Source: Paenibacillus sp. RC334
GTDB taxonomy: Bacteria; Bacillota; Bacilli; Paenibacillales; Paenibacillaceae
NCBI RefSeq assembly: GCF_030034735.1
Contig: NZ_CP125370.1
Coordinates: 4,511,001-4,575,000, forward strand
DNA: 64,000 nucleotides
Reading direction: 5' to 3'
Below are positions 7,047-19,955 of this stretch, one piece after another. A program made the position numbers and the translations under genes. Position 1 is the stretch's first letter; every line of letters begins with the position of its first letter. The notes beneath the pieces are model-generated. The model was not told the DNA's origin, searched no databases, and worked only from the letters and a program-made list of their open reading frames with translations.

Positions 7047-8528
7047 TTACAAATGCCCGTGCAGCACAGGTGGCGCAATAATGGGCTGCTCCTCCGCCAA
7101 ATCCGACAAATCTCCGGGGGACACCAACCGAATCCGGTAATCAGCCGCCAGCCAGCTCATGGCGGCATAGGGGGTAAGGAACGATCTTTTCCAGCCGTTC
7201 CCGATTTGATACAGTTGCCCGCCTTCGACATAAAGGACCTCAATCCATCGCATGCGTTGAGCCGGGATATTAAGTGTGGGCAACACGGGCATGTTCTCCA
7301 GTTCCGGAGCCGCCAGCACCGGAACAGCTTCCTCTGGCACAAGGGATGCGAGAGGCGAAATCTCGTTTACAGGATCATAATCGCCGGGAATCGTAACCTC
7401 TGGCTTTGGCACCAACGGAAGCGCCATTAGATCAAGCTGTGATACCCTGACCGGGGCAACGTCTTCGCCTCCTGCATCCCTGACTCCATGCAGAAGCCGC
7501 CTTCCCCCCGGCTCCAGCCGATATATTGCACCAGACGGTCCCTGAACGAGCGCTCCAATGGGATAAAAGGTTGCCGCCGACACGTGTCTGGACTTGGTTG
7601 GCGATATCTGGCTGTCCAGCTCTGCTGCTGTGCCGAATTTCAGGCTGTGGAGCAGCTTATCCGCATCCCCCCATTTTCGTACAAAAAAGGATCGGTTCCG
7701 GCTGCTTTCCTCCATCAAACCGCCTTCTCCGGTCGTCTGGGGAGAGGCATAAGCCGTATCCCGATCACTTTCTGTGCAATGGATAAAAGCATCTCCCGCA
7801 ATGGCCAGACGTGTCCCCAACAAGCGTACACGCAGCAGCCAATCTGCATCTGCTTCCTGACCGCTGTGACAGCCTTCGTCCCAGTACCCCGTCTTTTCCA
7901 GCGTCTCTCTGCTCAGCAGTAAACAAAATCCGGCCAGGCTTTTGGTTTCCCGCCATGCAGCCGGATTGGAAACATTATGAGAAATGGCGAAAAGACGTGC
8001 TTCATTTTCGTTCGTATAAGGTGCCTCAATCTGTTGCTCTCCGAACGGACCGTTCGTTACAGGTCCGACGACACCAATACGTGGATCACTGTGCAAGCAC
8101 TCTAGCAGTCGATCCAGCCAGTCTGGCGTTACCAGCGCATTTGGGTCCAGCACCACAATGGTCGTGCCTTTCGCCATCATCAGTCCCTGATTCAAGCTGC
8201 CTGTCAAATGGACATCCTTTTGGAGTAGCGCGTAACGCACAGCGATGCTTTTACGCAGCAGATAGGTGCGTGTCCCGTCCGTTGAGCCGCAATCCACCAC
8301 GATGATTTCATGCGGACAGCTTGTATTTTCCTCAATACGATCAATACAGGTGCGAAGACGATGAAGCTGATTATAGGACGGAATGATAATACTGACGCCT
8401 TCAAAGACTTTGCCGAACGAAGCCTGGCCCAATCTGCTGCCTTGCTCCCGACCCCTTTTATATCCCGCCCAATAGCCTTTCTTACTGAGCCGCTTGCTGT
8501 GTTTCCTTTTTATACTCAGGCGTTTCAT
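7047..8528 (-). CDS. GT2 glycosyltransferase with N-terminal GX3 repeat and C-terminal extension
   Basis: A 493-residue protein. The first 17 residues are strongly basic, and residues 18-37 have Gly at every fourth position (18, 22, 26, 30, 34), the repeat shared with the CgeB-like proteins. A GT-A family 2 domain follows (VSIIIPSYNQLHRL, IIVVDCGSTDGT, VVLDPNALVTPDW, VVGPVTNGPFG, ending near FVRKWGD). The C-terminal 200 residues contain two related segments of the type seen in AIYRLEPGGRRLL and LYQIGNGWKRSFL. The ATG at 8528 is chosen because GGAGGAG lies 8 bases upstream, and because the two earlier ATGs fall at or before the expected transcription start of a sigma-K-like promoter. Confidence 0.85.
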   Translation of the reverse strand: MKRLSIKRKHSKRLSKKGYWAGYKRGREQGSRLGQASFGKVFEGVSIIIPSYNQLHRLRTCIDRIEENTSCPHEIIVVDCGSTDGTRTYLLRKSIAVRYALLQKDVHLTGSLNQGLMMAKGTTIVVLDPNALVTPDWLDRLLECLHSDPRIGVVGPVTNGPFGEQQIEAPYTNENEARLFAISHNVSNPAAWRETKSLAGFCLLLSRETLEKTGYWDEGCHSGQEADADWLLRVRLLGTRLAIAGDAFIHCTESDRDTAYASPQTTGEGGLMEESSRNRSFFVRKWGDADKLLHSLKFGTAAELDSQISPTKSRHVSAATFYPIGALVQGPSGAIYRLEPGGRRLLHGVRDAGGEDVAPVRVSQLDLMALPLVPKPEVTIPGDYDPVNEISPLASLVPEEAVPVLAAPELENMPVLPTLNIPAQRMRWIEVLYVEGGQLYQIGNGWKRSFLTPYAAMSWLAADYRIRLVSPGDLSDLAEEQPIIAPPVLHGHL

Positions 8529-8560
8529 GCCGTTCACTCCTCCGGGTGGCATTATGTCCA

Positions 8561-8588
8561 TACTATATGCCTAGCCCGGCCGGATGGT
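8561..8588 (-). promoter_or_regulatory. Sigma-K-type promoter for the GX3 GT2 gene
   Basis: On the minus strand ACC, then CATATAGTA after 17 bases counted from the AC. This is an exact match to AC-N17-CATANNNTA. It lies in the 72-base gap between the nucleotidyltransferase and GT2 genes and places the transcription start about 25 bases before the chosen ATG. Confidence 0.6.
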
Positions 8589-8600
8589 GTATCGCTGAGA

Positions 8601-9332
8601 TCAGGGCAGAAGCCCTTTCATTTTTGCCCCGGCTTCCTGAAGGGAATCGAAGGTCCCCGCATCGCTCCAATACCGCCGCAAAATATCGTATTCAAGCTTG
8701 CCCTCAGCCGCATAACAGTTGTTAACATCCGTGATTTCAAGCTCACCACGCGCCGAAGGCGTAATTTGCCGGATCTTATCGAACACGGTGGTATCATACA
8801 TGTAGATGCCAGTTACACAATATCTGGACTGGGGATGCTGCGGCTTTTCTTCAATCCGCGCAATGCTCTCCGGCCGCTCGGGATCAAACACGGGTACTCC
8901 GTAGCGATGGGCATCTGCCACCTTTTTTAACAATACTCTGGCGCTCCCCGGAGGCTGCTGCCCGAACCGTTCAATAACAGGTCCCAGATCTTCCTTGAAC
9001 AAATTATCACCCAGCAAAACAGTGAATTTTTCTCCTGGCTCCATGTAGCTTTTCGCCAGTTCCAGTGCTTCCGCAATGCCGCCCGCCTTTTCCTGAATCC
9101 GGTACGTCAGTTGGACACCATAATTGCTGCCACTACCCAGAAAATCGGTGTACAGCCCGGCCGATTGTTTGCCAATAATAAGAAGCATATCGGTAATTCC
9201 CGCCTGTCGCAGTCTTTCGATACCATACACGATCATGGGATACTTGCCGACCGGAAGCAGATGCTTGTTGAGTAATGAAGTCAACGGATGAAGGCGCGAT
9301 CCGGTTCCTCCTGCGAGAATAACCCCTTTCAT
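8601..9332 (-). CDS. Short glucose-1-phosphate thymidylyltransferase (SpsI/RmlA-like)
   Basis: A 243-residue sugar-nucleotidyltransferase. It opens with the NTP-binding signature MKGVILAGGTGSRLHPLT and carries NKHLLPVGKYPMI, VLLGDNLFKED, RIEEKP and RGELEITDVNN, the usual landmarks of RmlA. At 243 residues it matches the short SpsI form of the Bacillus subtilis spore-coat polysaccharide operon rather than the roughly 290-residue RmlA. It makes an activated sugar (dTDP-glucose or a relative) for the neighbouring transferases. The start overlaps the preceding stop as ATGA, so it is translationally coupled to the upstream GT2 gene. Confidence 0.88.
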   Translation of the reverse strand: MKGVILAGGTGSRLHPLTSLLNKHLLPVGKYPMIVYGIERLRQAGITDMLLIIGKQSAGLYTDFLGSGSNYGVQLTYRIQEKAGGIAEALELAKSYMEPGEKFTVLLGDNLFKEDLGPVIERFGQQPPGSARVLLKKVADAHRYGVPVFDPERPESIARIEEKPQHPQSRYCVTGIYMYDTTVFDKIRQITPSARGELEITDVNNCYAAEGKLEYDILRRYWSDAGTFDSLQEAGAKMKGLLP

Positions 9333-10129
9333 ATCTTCCTTCCTCCTTCGACAGCATGTTCAGTGCCTAAAGCTCCGCTATTTCCAGTCTCAATAAACGC
9401 TCTGGGGTCTATGTTCCATTTGTCCATAAACAAACGATAATTCCGCTCAATCAACTCTTCGACCCAGGCAGATTCCGAGCGTGAAAAGCTCGCACTCCCC
9501 TGGTGATAGACAAAACAGTCACTGCACATCAACAGCTTGTAGCCATGTACACGTGCGCGCAGACAATAATCGTCATCCTCATAATGCCCGGGGTTAAACC
9601 GTTCATCCAGTAATCCGATCCGTTCCATCAGCTCACGCCGGAACATCAGACAAAACCCGACCAGCCGCTTGACCTCCTGCCATCTGGACGGATTACTTGC
9701 ATTATTCTGCTCTGCAAACTGGAGACAGCTATCCAGATCCCCTGCTAATCCGTCAATCTGCTGAGTACCGCTAACATAATTCGTCACTGGTCCCACCAGT
9801 CCCACTGTGCTTTGGCTCCGCAATGCAACCAGCATATTGGATAACCATCCCCGTGTAACCGTCACATCATTATTCAAAATGACGAGCTGATCACCCGAAG
9901 CCAGCCGAAGCCCTTGATTACAAGCTGCCGGAAAACCCCGGTTTTCGGGGAGACGGATGCTGATCAGCCGCTCGGCTTCACAAAAATCATCCGTTCCGTC
10001 ATTTGAAGCGTTGTCCGCAACAATAATTTCATAAGGCACATCTGTCGTATGTGTCCGAATCGCCTCAATACACGGCTTGAGCAGATGCAAACCGTTATAG
10101 GTCGGAATAATAATGCTCGTCAGACTCAT
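9329..10129 (-). CDS. GT2 family glycosyltransferase
   Basis: A 266-residue GT-A glycosyltransferase of family 2. Visible motifs are SLTSIIIPTYNGLHLLKPC, IIVADNASNDGTDDF, ENRGFPAACNQGL, VILNNDVTVTRGW, VGPVTNYVSGTQQ, FNPGHYEDDDYCLRARV and YHQGSASF. The NND and EDDDYC segments supply the metal-binding and catalytic acids. The frame is open far upstream, but that part lies inside the preceding gene. The ATG at 10129 has GGGAGG upstream and overlaps the upstream stop as ATGA. It belongs to the coupled four-gene run starting at 11996 and probably extends a glycan in the mother cell. Confidence 0.88.
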   Translation of the reverse strand: MSLTSIIIPTYNGLHLLKPCIEAIRTHTTDVPYEIIVADNASNDGTDDFCEAERLISIRLPENRGFPAACNQGLRLASGDQLVILNNDVTVTRGWLSNMLVALRSQSTVGLVGPVTNYVSGTQQIDGLAGDLDSCLQFAEQNNASNPSRWQEVKRLVGFCLMFRRELMERIGLLDERFNPGHYEDDDYCLRARVHGYKLLMCSDCFVYHQGSASFSRSESAWVEELIERNYRLFMDKWNIDPRAFIETGNSGALGTEHAVEGGRKI

Positions 10130-11061
10130 CGTGCATTCCTCCCTTTGGCGACGTCTGCCCGTGTTGGAACAGGTCCCAACGGGAAAGCTCCGGCTACCTG
10201 AAACACCGCAGCCAGTGCCTCCGCATGATCGCCGACGATCAATTGCTCCATGGCATTCCCTTTGCCGATATTGATAGTCCGCTTGCGGTTTGTTCCAATG
10301 ACGTCTACGGCATGTACTGCCGTCACCTTCATACCGTGCAGTATCGCCATAGCGTGGGCTTTCGGCGGAACAGCGAGCATAGCAGGGCCGAGCAGCTCCA
10401 GCGAACGTCGTGATAACGCGTGCGGCACAGCGGTCAAGGAGCTTGCTCCCAGATCCGGCCTGCGCAGCACGCGGTTCAGGAACCCTTTGCACCGGGTCAC
10501 GCTGTCCTGCCGGAAGTAAGGTGGCAAATGTCTGCTCAGATCATTAAGTGCCACATCCGTTCCTTGATCCACTGCATAGAGGAACGGCAGCAAGTCAAAC
10601 GCAGGAATCGGCAGATCCCCGTCTACGAACAATACGATTTCAGCCTGCGTCATACGTGCGCCTACCGCCCGTCCGACATCATGCCCGAGCCGAGTCGGCA
10701 CGCTGACGAGAGTCACACCCGGATGATGCTCCGCTACTATAGAACGCGTGCCATCCGTGCAACCGTTCAATACGACGATGATGTCCGTAAGAGGCAGCTT
10801 TTCCAGCTCGCTCAGCACCCCACCAATCGTAGATTCCTCGTTGCAGGCGCTGACCACTGCGGCGGCTGTCCCCCGCAGCAGCATATCCCCGGGCAATGCC
10901 CGTACCTCCAGCGGATTTGCTTCGGTCATTTTCCCCCGCCGGGGCGCGGGTTTCCTCACCCTGCGGCTATCCATCATAGTCGTCGTTCCATGTCTTCGCT
11001 GTACACGTCGTATGCCCCGGCTTCGGTCATCACGCCTCCCTTTTCGATACATTCTGCTCAC
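10126..11061 (-). CDS. GT2-like glycosyltransferase with basic N-terminal extension (paralogue of next upstream gene)
   Basis: A 311-residue protein. About 45 residues rich in Arg (RKGRRDDRSRGIRR, RRVRKPAPRRGK) precede a compact GT-A family 2 domain (VVSACNEESTIGGVL, IIVVLNGCTDGT, RLGHDVGRAVGARM, VLFVDGDLPIP). The signature VDGDL carries the metal-binding acids. It aligns along its length with the gene upstream (shared GHD-GR-GA, DVALND, RADLG/RPDLG-type and IPHA/VPHA-S-R motifs), so the two are a duplicated pair. A GTG start at 11061 overlaps the preceding stop as GTGA with GGTGAGG upstream. An ATG at 11052 is the alternative. Confidence 0.83.
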   Translation of the reverse strand: MSRMYRKGRRDDRSRGIRRVQRRHGTTTMMDSRRVRKPAPRRGKMTEANPLEVRALPGDMLLRGTAAAVVSACNEESTIGGVLSELEKLPLTDIIVVLNGCTDGTRSIVAEHHPGVTLVSVPTRLGHDVGRAVGARMTQAEIVLFVDGDLPIPAFDLLPFLYAVDQGTDVALNDLSRHLPPYFRQDSVTRCKGFLNRVLRRPDLGASSLTAVPHALSRRSLELLGPAMLAVPPKAHAMAILHGMKVTAVHAVDVIGTNRKRTINIGKGNAMEQLIVGDHAEALAAVFQVAGAFPLGPVPTRADVAKGRNAR

Positions 11062-11996
11062 GGCCTCACCTCGTTTCTGATCCGTTTGCGCTTCAAATCC
11101 GTATATCCTGCACGCGTTCCCAAATGTGATGTAAGCCAGGCAATCGCGTCAAGATGATCCTGTACGACCACATCCACAAGCGGGTCCCTGCCATTCATTT
11201 TTTTGCGGGTCGCATTCACTTTACCCACGGCTATTCCACGAACAGTCACCACCCGCAAGCCGGAGGTAATCGTCATGGCCTGAAATAACGGAGGTTTTTC
11301 CAAGGACTTTAGACCTATTTTATTTAAGGCCTTTCGACTTATGGCATGCGGAATTCCAGTCATGGATGCCCCTCCTAAATCAGCACGGTTCGACAAAATA
11401 TTCAATACATGCTTTGCTTCAACCACAGGATGCACCGACGTACGGTCTACTGGCCCATGATAATCATTCAGTGCAACATCCGCTCCCGCACATACAGCTT
11501 GTATGAATGGCTTGAGTCTGACGCAGGGAATAACGATATCACCATCCAGAAAAAGCAGTACCTGCCCGGAAGCCGCTTCCGCTCCAATACGGCGACCAAT
11601 ATCATGCCCCAAGGGTTGCGGAAAGGAAAGCACTCGCGCGCCCGCCGCTTTTGCCGCCTTGGCCGTCCTGTCGCTTGATCCGTTCTCGACCACGATGACC
11701 TCGGTGTGTGGATGAACATGGCGTGCCTCACGGACAACAGCCCCGATCGTTTTTTGCTCATTCATAGCCGGAATGATGACGGATACCAGCAGTTTTCCCG
11801 CCGAAGACGAACCGGATGGCCGTTCTTCACCTGTCTGTGCTTCTGCTTCTGTGCCTGGTCCCCTTCTTGTTACAAGGTACGGGGTGATATGCACGGATGG
11901 CGTTCGTACAGGCAGCCATACCTTTGAGTAGGGATTATTAGCACTGGAATGCCGCCTGCGATGAGCCTTGAATCCAAATCTTGTCTGCTTCCTCAT
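11058..11996 (-). CDS. GT2-like glycosyltransferase with basic N-terminal extension, first gene of operon
   Basis: A 312-residue protein with a basic N-terminal stretch of about 70 residues (RKQTRFGFKAHRRRHSS), then a GT-A family 2 domain: VSVIIPAMNEQKTIGAVV, VIVVENGSSDRT, PLGHDIGRRIGAEA, LLFLDGDIVIP, DVALNDYHG and GGASMTGIPHAISRKAL. It is paralogous to the next gene. GGGAGGTGAG lies about 10 bases before the ATG. It is the first gene after the sigma-K-type promoter at 12058-12085 and starts a run of four coupled genes (11996 to 8601). The acceptor and donor cannot be read from the sequence. Confidence 0.85.
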   Translation of the reverse strand: MRKQTRFGFKAHRRRHSSANNPYSKVWLPVRTPSVHITPYLVTRRGPGTEAEAQTGEERPSGSSSAGKLLVSVIIPAMNEQKTIGAVVREARHVHPHTEVIVVENGSSDRTAKAAKAAGARVLSFPQPLGHDIGRRIGAEAASGQVLLFLDGDIVIPCVRLKPFIQAVCAGADVALNDYHGPVDRTSVHPVVEAKHVLNILSNRADLGGASMTGIPHAISRKALNKIGLKSLEKPPLFQAMTITSGLRVVTVRGIAVGKVNATRKKMNGRDPLVDVVVQDHLDAIAWLTSHLGTRAGYTDLKRKRIRNEVRP

Positions 11997-12057
11997 GCTC
12001 CCGCCTCACCTCCCTTGCTGCTGTATGGATAGACAGCATGATTAGGACAGTTCAACA

Positions 12058-12085
12058 TAACCTATGCGTTCTAAAACCCGTGTGT
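12058..12085 (-). promoter_or_regulatory. Sigma-K-type promoter for the glycan operon
   Basis: On the minus strand AC, 17 bases, then CATAGGTTA. This is an exact match to the sigma-K pattern AC-N17-CATANNNTA. The predicted transcription start is about 55 bases before the first GT2 gene. It implies late mother-cell expression. Confidence 0.6.
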
Positions 12086-12213
12086 AACGGCAAGCGTGGA
12101 GTCTTTTCGACAAAGCAATTTTCGACTTTATTTTACAAAACTTATTAATCCTATTGAATAAATCAGTTATTAGGGTCTAAAGAATCATTTTGGATAAATT
12201 TGTGACATACATC

Positions 12214-12242
12214 TTCTCGTTCGTCATTCTCTGTGCTAATAT
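12214..12242 (+). promoter_or_regulatory. Promoter of protease gene 1
   Basis: TTCTCG, 17 bases, TAATAT preceded by TGC (extended -10). The same arrangement occurs at identical spacing before the other two protease genes, inside a conserved block that begins with CATTTTGGA. The weak -35 and strong extended -10 suggest that an activator is needed. The leader RNA would be about 310 bases. Confidence 0.6.
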
Positions 12243-12490
12243 CAGAGCCAGATGATGGGAGTTCAAAAATTCAGCATTTGTTTTTTTTGCATAAGTAAAC
12301 TTCTTTCCATTATCCGCCTTTTTTCCACTTTCACTTATATGACAGGAAAGGAGGAGTTTGTCACCTTTTCAGGCTGTACGCTTCACATGCAATACCCTCT
12401 TTTCACACACGCTTCCATGAAAGACACTTCGGCTTTTCTTCTTCACGTTCCATTTTCTTCATGTTCCAGACGACAACACGACCTACATAA

Positions 12491-14335
<1,845 letters not shown>

Positions 14336-14431
14336 ATCATAATTGCAATCCCTCTTATTCATCCTCGTCCATAGACCATTGTCGTTGTGCAGCTGTCATC
14401 CAACCCAGCTCATAAAATGGACGAAAAAATA

Positions 14432-14504
14432 GGGGTGCAGTGTACAAGTCTGCGCCCCTTCCCCCTTATGTATATGGCGTCCCCCAGCGGGACGCTCTTT
14501 TTTT
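14432..14504 (+). terminator. Double hairpin terminator after protease gene 1
   Basis: A first stem (GGGGTGCAG / CTGCGCCCC, 14432-14458) is followed by a second (GCGTCCC / GGGACGC) running into seven Ts. The same two-hairpin architecture follows protease genes 2 and 3. Confidence 0.85.
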
Positions 14505-14668
14505 GTCTACATAGCGGATGCTCTAAAACCAGTATGCTATGGCCATTGCCATTGCGGAATCATTTACACTTCAACAAGACTATTTTCGATCAATTTCGAC
14601 TAAATAAGACAAACACAATCTAAATAAGGGTCTTTAGTCTCATTTTGGAGTAATTTGTAATATACATC

Positions 14669-14697
14669 TTCTCGTCCTACATTCTCTGTGCTAATAT
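14669..14697 (+). promoter_or_regulatory. Promoter of protease gene 2
   Basis: TTCTCG, 17 bases, TGC-TAATAT, identical in layout to the promoters of genes 1 and 3, with the conserved CATTTTGGAGTAATTTGTAA block just upstream. Confidence 0.6.
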
Positions 14698-14803
14698 CAG
14701 AGCCAAGACGATTTAATCACAAAAAAATAAAACTTGTTTTTTTGCATAAGTTTATTTTTTCATGATCTTCACGTTTTAAAAAAGCAGCAAGACCTACATA
14801 CAT

Positions 14804-14844
14804 GGCGCCGTGCCTAAAAAACAAAACAGGATGCACATCATCCT
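14804..14844 (+). promoter_or_regulatory. Conserved leader hairpins before protease gene 2
   Basis: GGC/GCC and AGGATG/CATCCT hairpins as in genes 1 and 3. Here the ATG inside the first hairpin opens a frame that stops after 14 codons. This shows that the similar upstream ATGs of genes 1 and 3 are not the real starts. Confidence 0.45.
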
Positions 14845-14851
14845 GACCTAA

Positions 14852-16588
<1,737 letters not shown>

Positions 16589-16685
16589 ATCATATTCCGT
16601 ATTCCTCGCAATTGATCCTCATTCAGTAGACAGAAGCCTGTTGTGTGGGTATCATCTGATCCTGCTCATAAGCGGACCAAAAATA

Positions 16686-16758
16686 GGGGTGCAGTGTAAG
16701 TCTGTACCCCTTCCTCCTTGAGTCTATGGCGTCCCGTTCAACGGGATGCCCCTTTTTT
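16686..16758 (+). terminator. Double hairpin terminator after protease gene 2
   Basis: Stem 1 (GGGGTGCAG / CTGTACCCC) and stem 2 (GGCGTCCCGT / ACGGGATGCC) are followed by six Ts. Confidence 0.85.
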
Positions 16759-16870
16759 CATCGTGATGCCTGTTCGACTATATGATTTTCTATTTATTCG
16801 ACGAATTATGACAAAAAAATTAATATTTTGGGACTATCGAATCATTTTGGAGTTATTTGTAAGATAAATC

Positions 16871-16899
16871 TTCTCGTTCGACAATCTCTGTGCTAATAT
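16871..16899 (+). promoter_or_regulatory. Promoter of protease gene 3
   Basis: TTCTCG, 17 bases, TGC-TAATAT, preceded by the conserved AATCATTTTGGAG block, as in the other two copies. Confidence 0.6.
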
Positions 16900-16989
16900 C
16901 AAAGCTTAGAAGATAGAATGGAAAAAAATAATCCCCATTTTTTTGCATAAGGTAATTTCTTTCCATCCTCTTCGCATTCTTATCCATAA

Positions 16990-18888
<1,899 letters not shown>

Positions 18889-18936
18889 GTTGAGCTTAAA
18901 CAAGCAATCTTCTGGCTCTACTTAGGATGTACAAAA

Positions 18937-19013
18937 AGAGGGCGATATTACCATTACAAGTGTGCCCTCTTCCCCCTCATGTATACGGCTTCCCTTCATC
19001 GGGACGCCTTTTT
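18937..19013 (+). terminator. Double hairpin terminator after protease gene 3
   Basis: Stem 1 (AGAGGGC / GCCCTCT) and stem 2 (GGC-TCCC / GGGA-GCC with one mismatch) are followed by a T-run. It is the most diverged of the three. Confidence 0.75.
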
Positions 19014-19052
19014 CTTGTTTTATGCAAATTCGCAATCCTGTGCAGAGGTCTT

Positions 19053-19841
19053 TTAATCGTGCCCGATTGCAATCCACAGAATCAAACCTTCACAAACCGA
19101 ACCTGCATGTCTGCGTTCCACAGTGAACACCGCCGAATCTCTCTGACAATTCGTTACAGATACTATTACCCCAGGCATGCTCGCATTACCTGTGATTGCA
19201 TAACGTACATCCTGGAATGGCTGCTCAAACACAATGCTCACATCATCCCTGTCCGCTTCTGCGGGAATGTAAAAAGGAATGCTGCCAAACCGTGTTGAGG
19301 CCACTCTTGAATTAAATGTATGCTCACGAAGAAGCCCGTCATCATAAGTCACGTTAAGCGGAGGTTCGTCATCATCCGTAAAAGCAGCAGCAGGCTTGTC
19401 AGCGGACAACGCTACCCGCTGCTGCTTGAGGCGATGCCTGCCTTCAGCAATGTGAATACTGGTAATGGAGCAATCCAGCAACGATTCCTGCTCTGACTGA
19501 CCTCTGTATGCTATAGACGATATGCCTTCTTCTGTATTATGTTCCGTATCTGCCTCAGGCACAGACAGCAGCAGTACAGACGCCCGGTTCATCAGCATGG
19601 CTTCCTCCAGTGTCTTGGGAAGCTTATGCTTCCGCCATGCTGCTTCATCCACAGTGATAGGGTCATGAGCTGGAGCATGGATATCCACCATTGGCTTTAC
19701 ACTTGCCGTTTCCCGCTGGATCGGTTTGCCGGATACGGAAGACGTTTTATTTTTGTCTATTCGAGGGGAGGGAACCGCGTTGGAAGGGTTACGCCGCGCT
19801 GTTCTTTTATCCTTACTATTATGGTTCATACGATGGTTCAT
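19053..19841 (-). CDS. Unknown protein with WIAIG-type C-terminal beta domain; probable spore-surface protein
   Basis: A 262-residue protein without a signal peptide. The first 60 residues are polar and basic (NSKDKRTARRNPSN). A middle segment (TLEEAMLMNRASVLLLSVPE, SLLDCSITSIHIAEGRHRL) is followed by a C-terminal beta-rich domain ending FEQPFQDVRYAITG, PGVIVSVTNCQ, FTVERRHAG and WIAIGHD. This ending resembles the H-type-lectin or phage-fibre style WIAIG fold, recalled from family knowledge. AAGGAG lies 8 bases before the ATG. A perfect sigma-K-type promoter sits upstream, so a late mother-cell spore-surface or sugar-binding role is inferred. I do not recognise a named family. Confidence 0.7.
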   Translation of the reverse strand: MNHRMNHNSKDKRTARRNPSNAVPSPRIDKNKTSSVSGKPIQRETASVKPMVDIHAPAHDPITVDEAAWRKHKLPKTLEEAMLMNRASVLLLSVPEADTEHNTEEGISSIAYRGQSEQESLLDCSITSIHIAEGRHRLKQQRVALSADKPAAAFTDDDEPPLNVTYDDGLLREHTFNSRVASTRFGSIPFYIPAEADRDDVSIVFEQPFQDVRYAITGNASMPGVIVSVTNCQRDSAVFTVERRHAGSVCEGLILWIAIGHD

Positions 19842-19925
19842 AATGAACGCTCCTTTGGACAGGAGTGAACCAGCGGTCGCTCCGCTTCATTCACCCGGCT
19901 GGGAATTATGCTAATGCCTATACGA

Positions 19926-19953
19926 TAGCCTATGCTCACAGCTGGGCTCATGT
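19926..19953 (-). promoter_or_regulatory. Sigma-K-type promoter for the WIAIG-domain gene
   Basis: On the minus strand ACA, then CATAGGCTA, with 17 bases between the AC and the -10. This is an exact match to AC-N17-CATANNNTA. It lies in the gap directly after the stop of the GT4 gene. Confidence 0.6.
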
Positions 19954-19955
19954 CA

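Noticed and set aside
10130..10492. N-terminal extension of the GT2 protein at 9329-10129
   Set aside because: The extension lies entirely inside the upstream GT2 gene in another frame, has no family similarity, and the ATGA overlap with GGGAGG marks the real start.
11409..11678. Plus-strand open frames inside the glycan locus (for example 11409-11678, 10420-11157, 4082-4816)
   Set aside because: They lie antisense to well-supported glycosyltransferase genes and show no protein motifs; long shadows are expected at this base composition.
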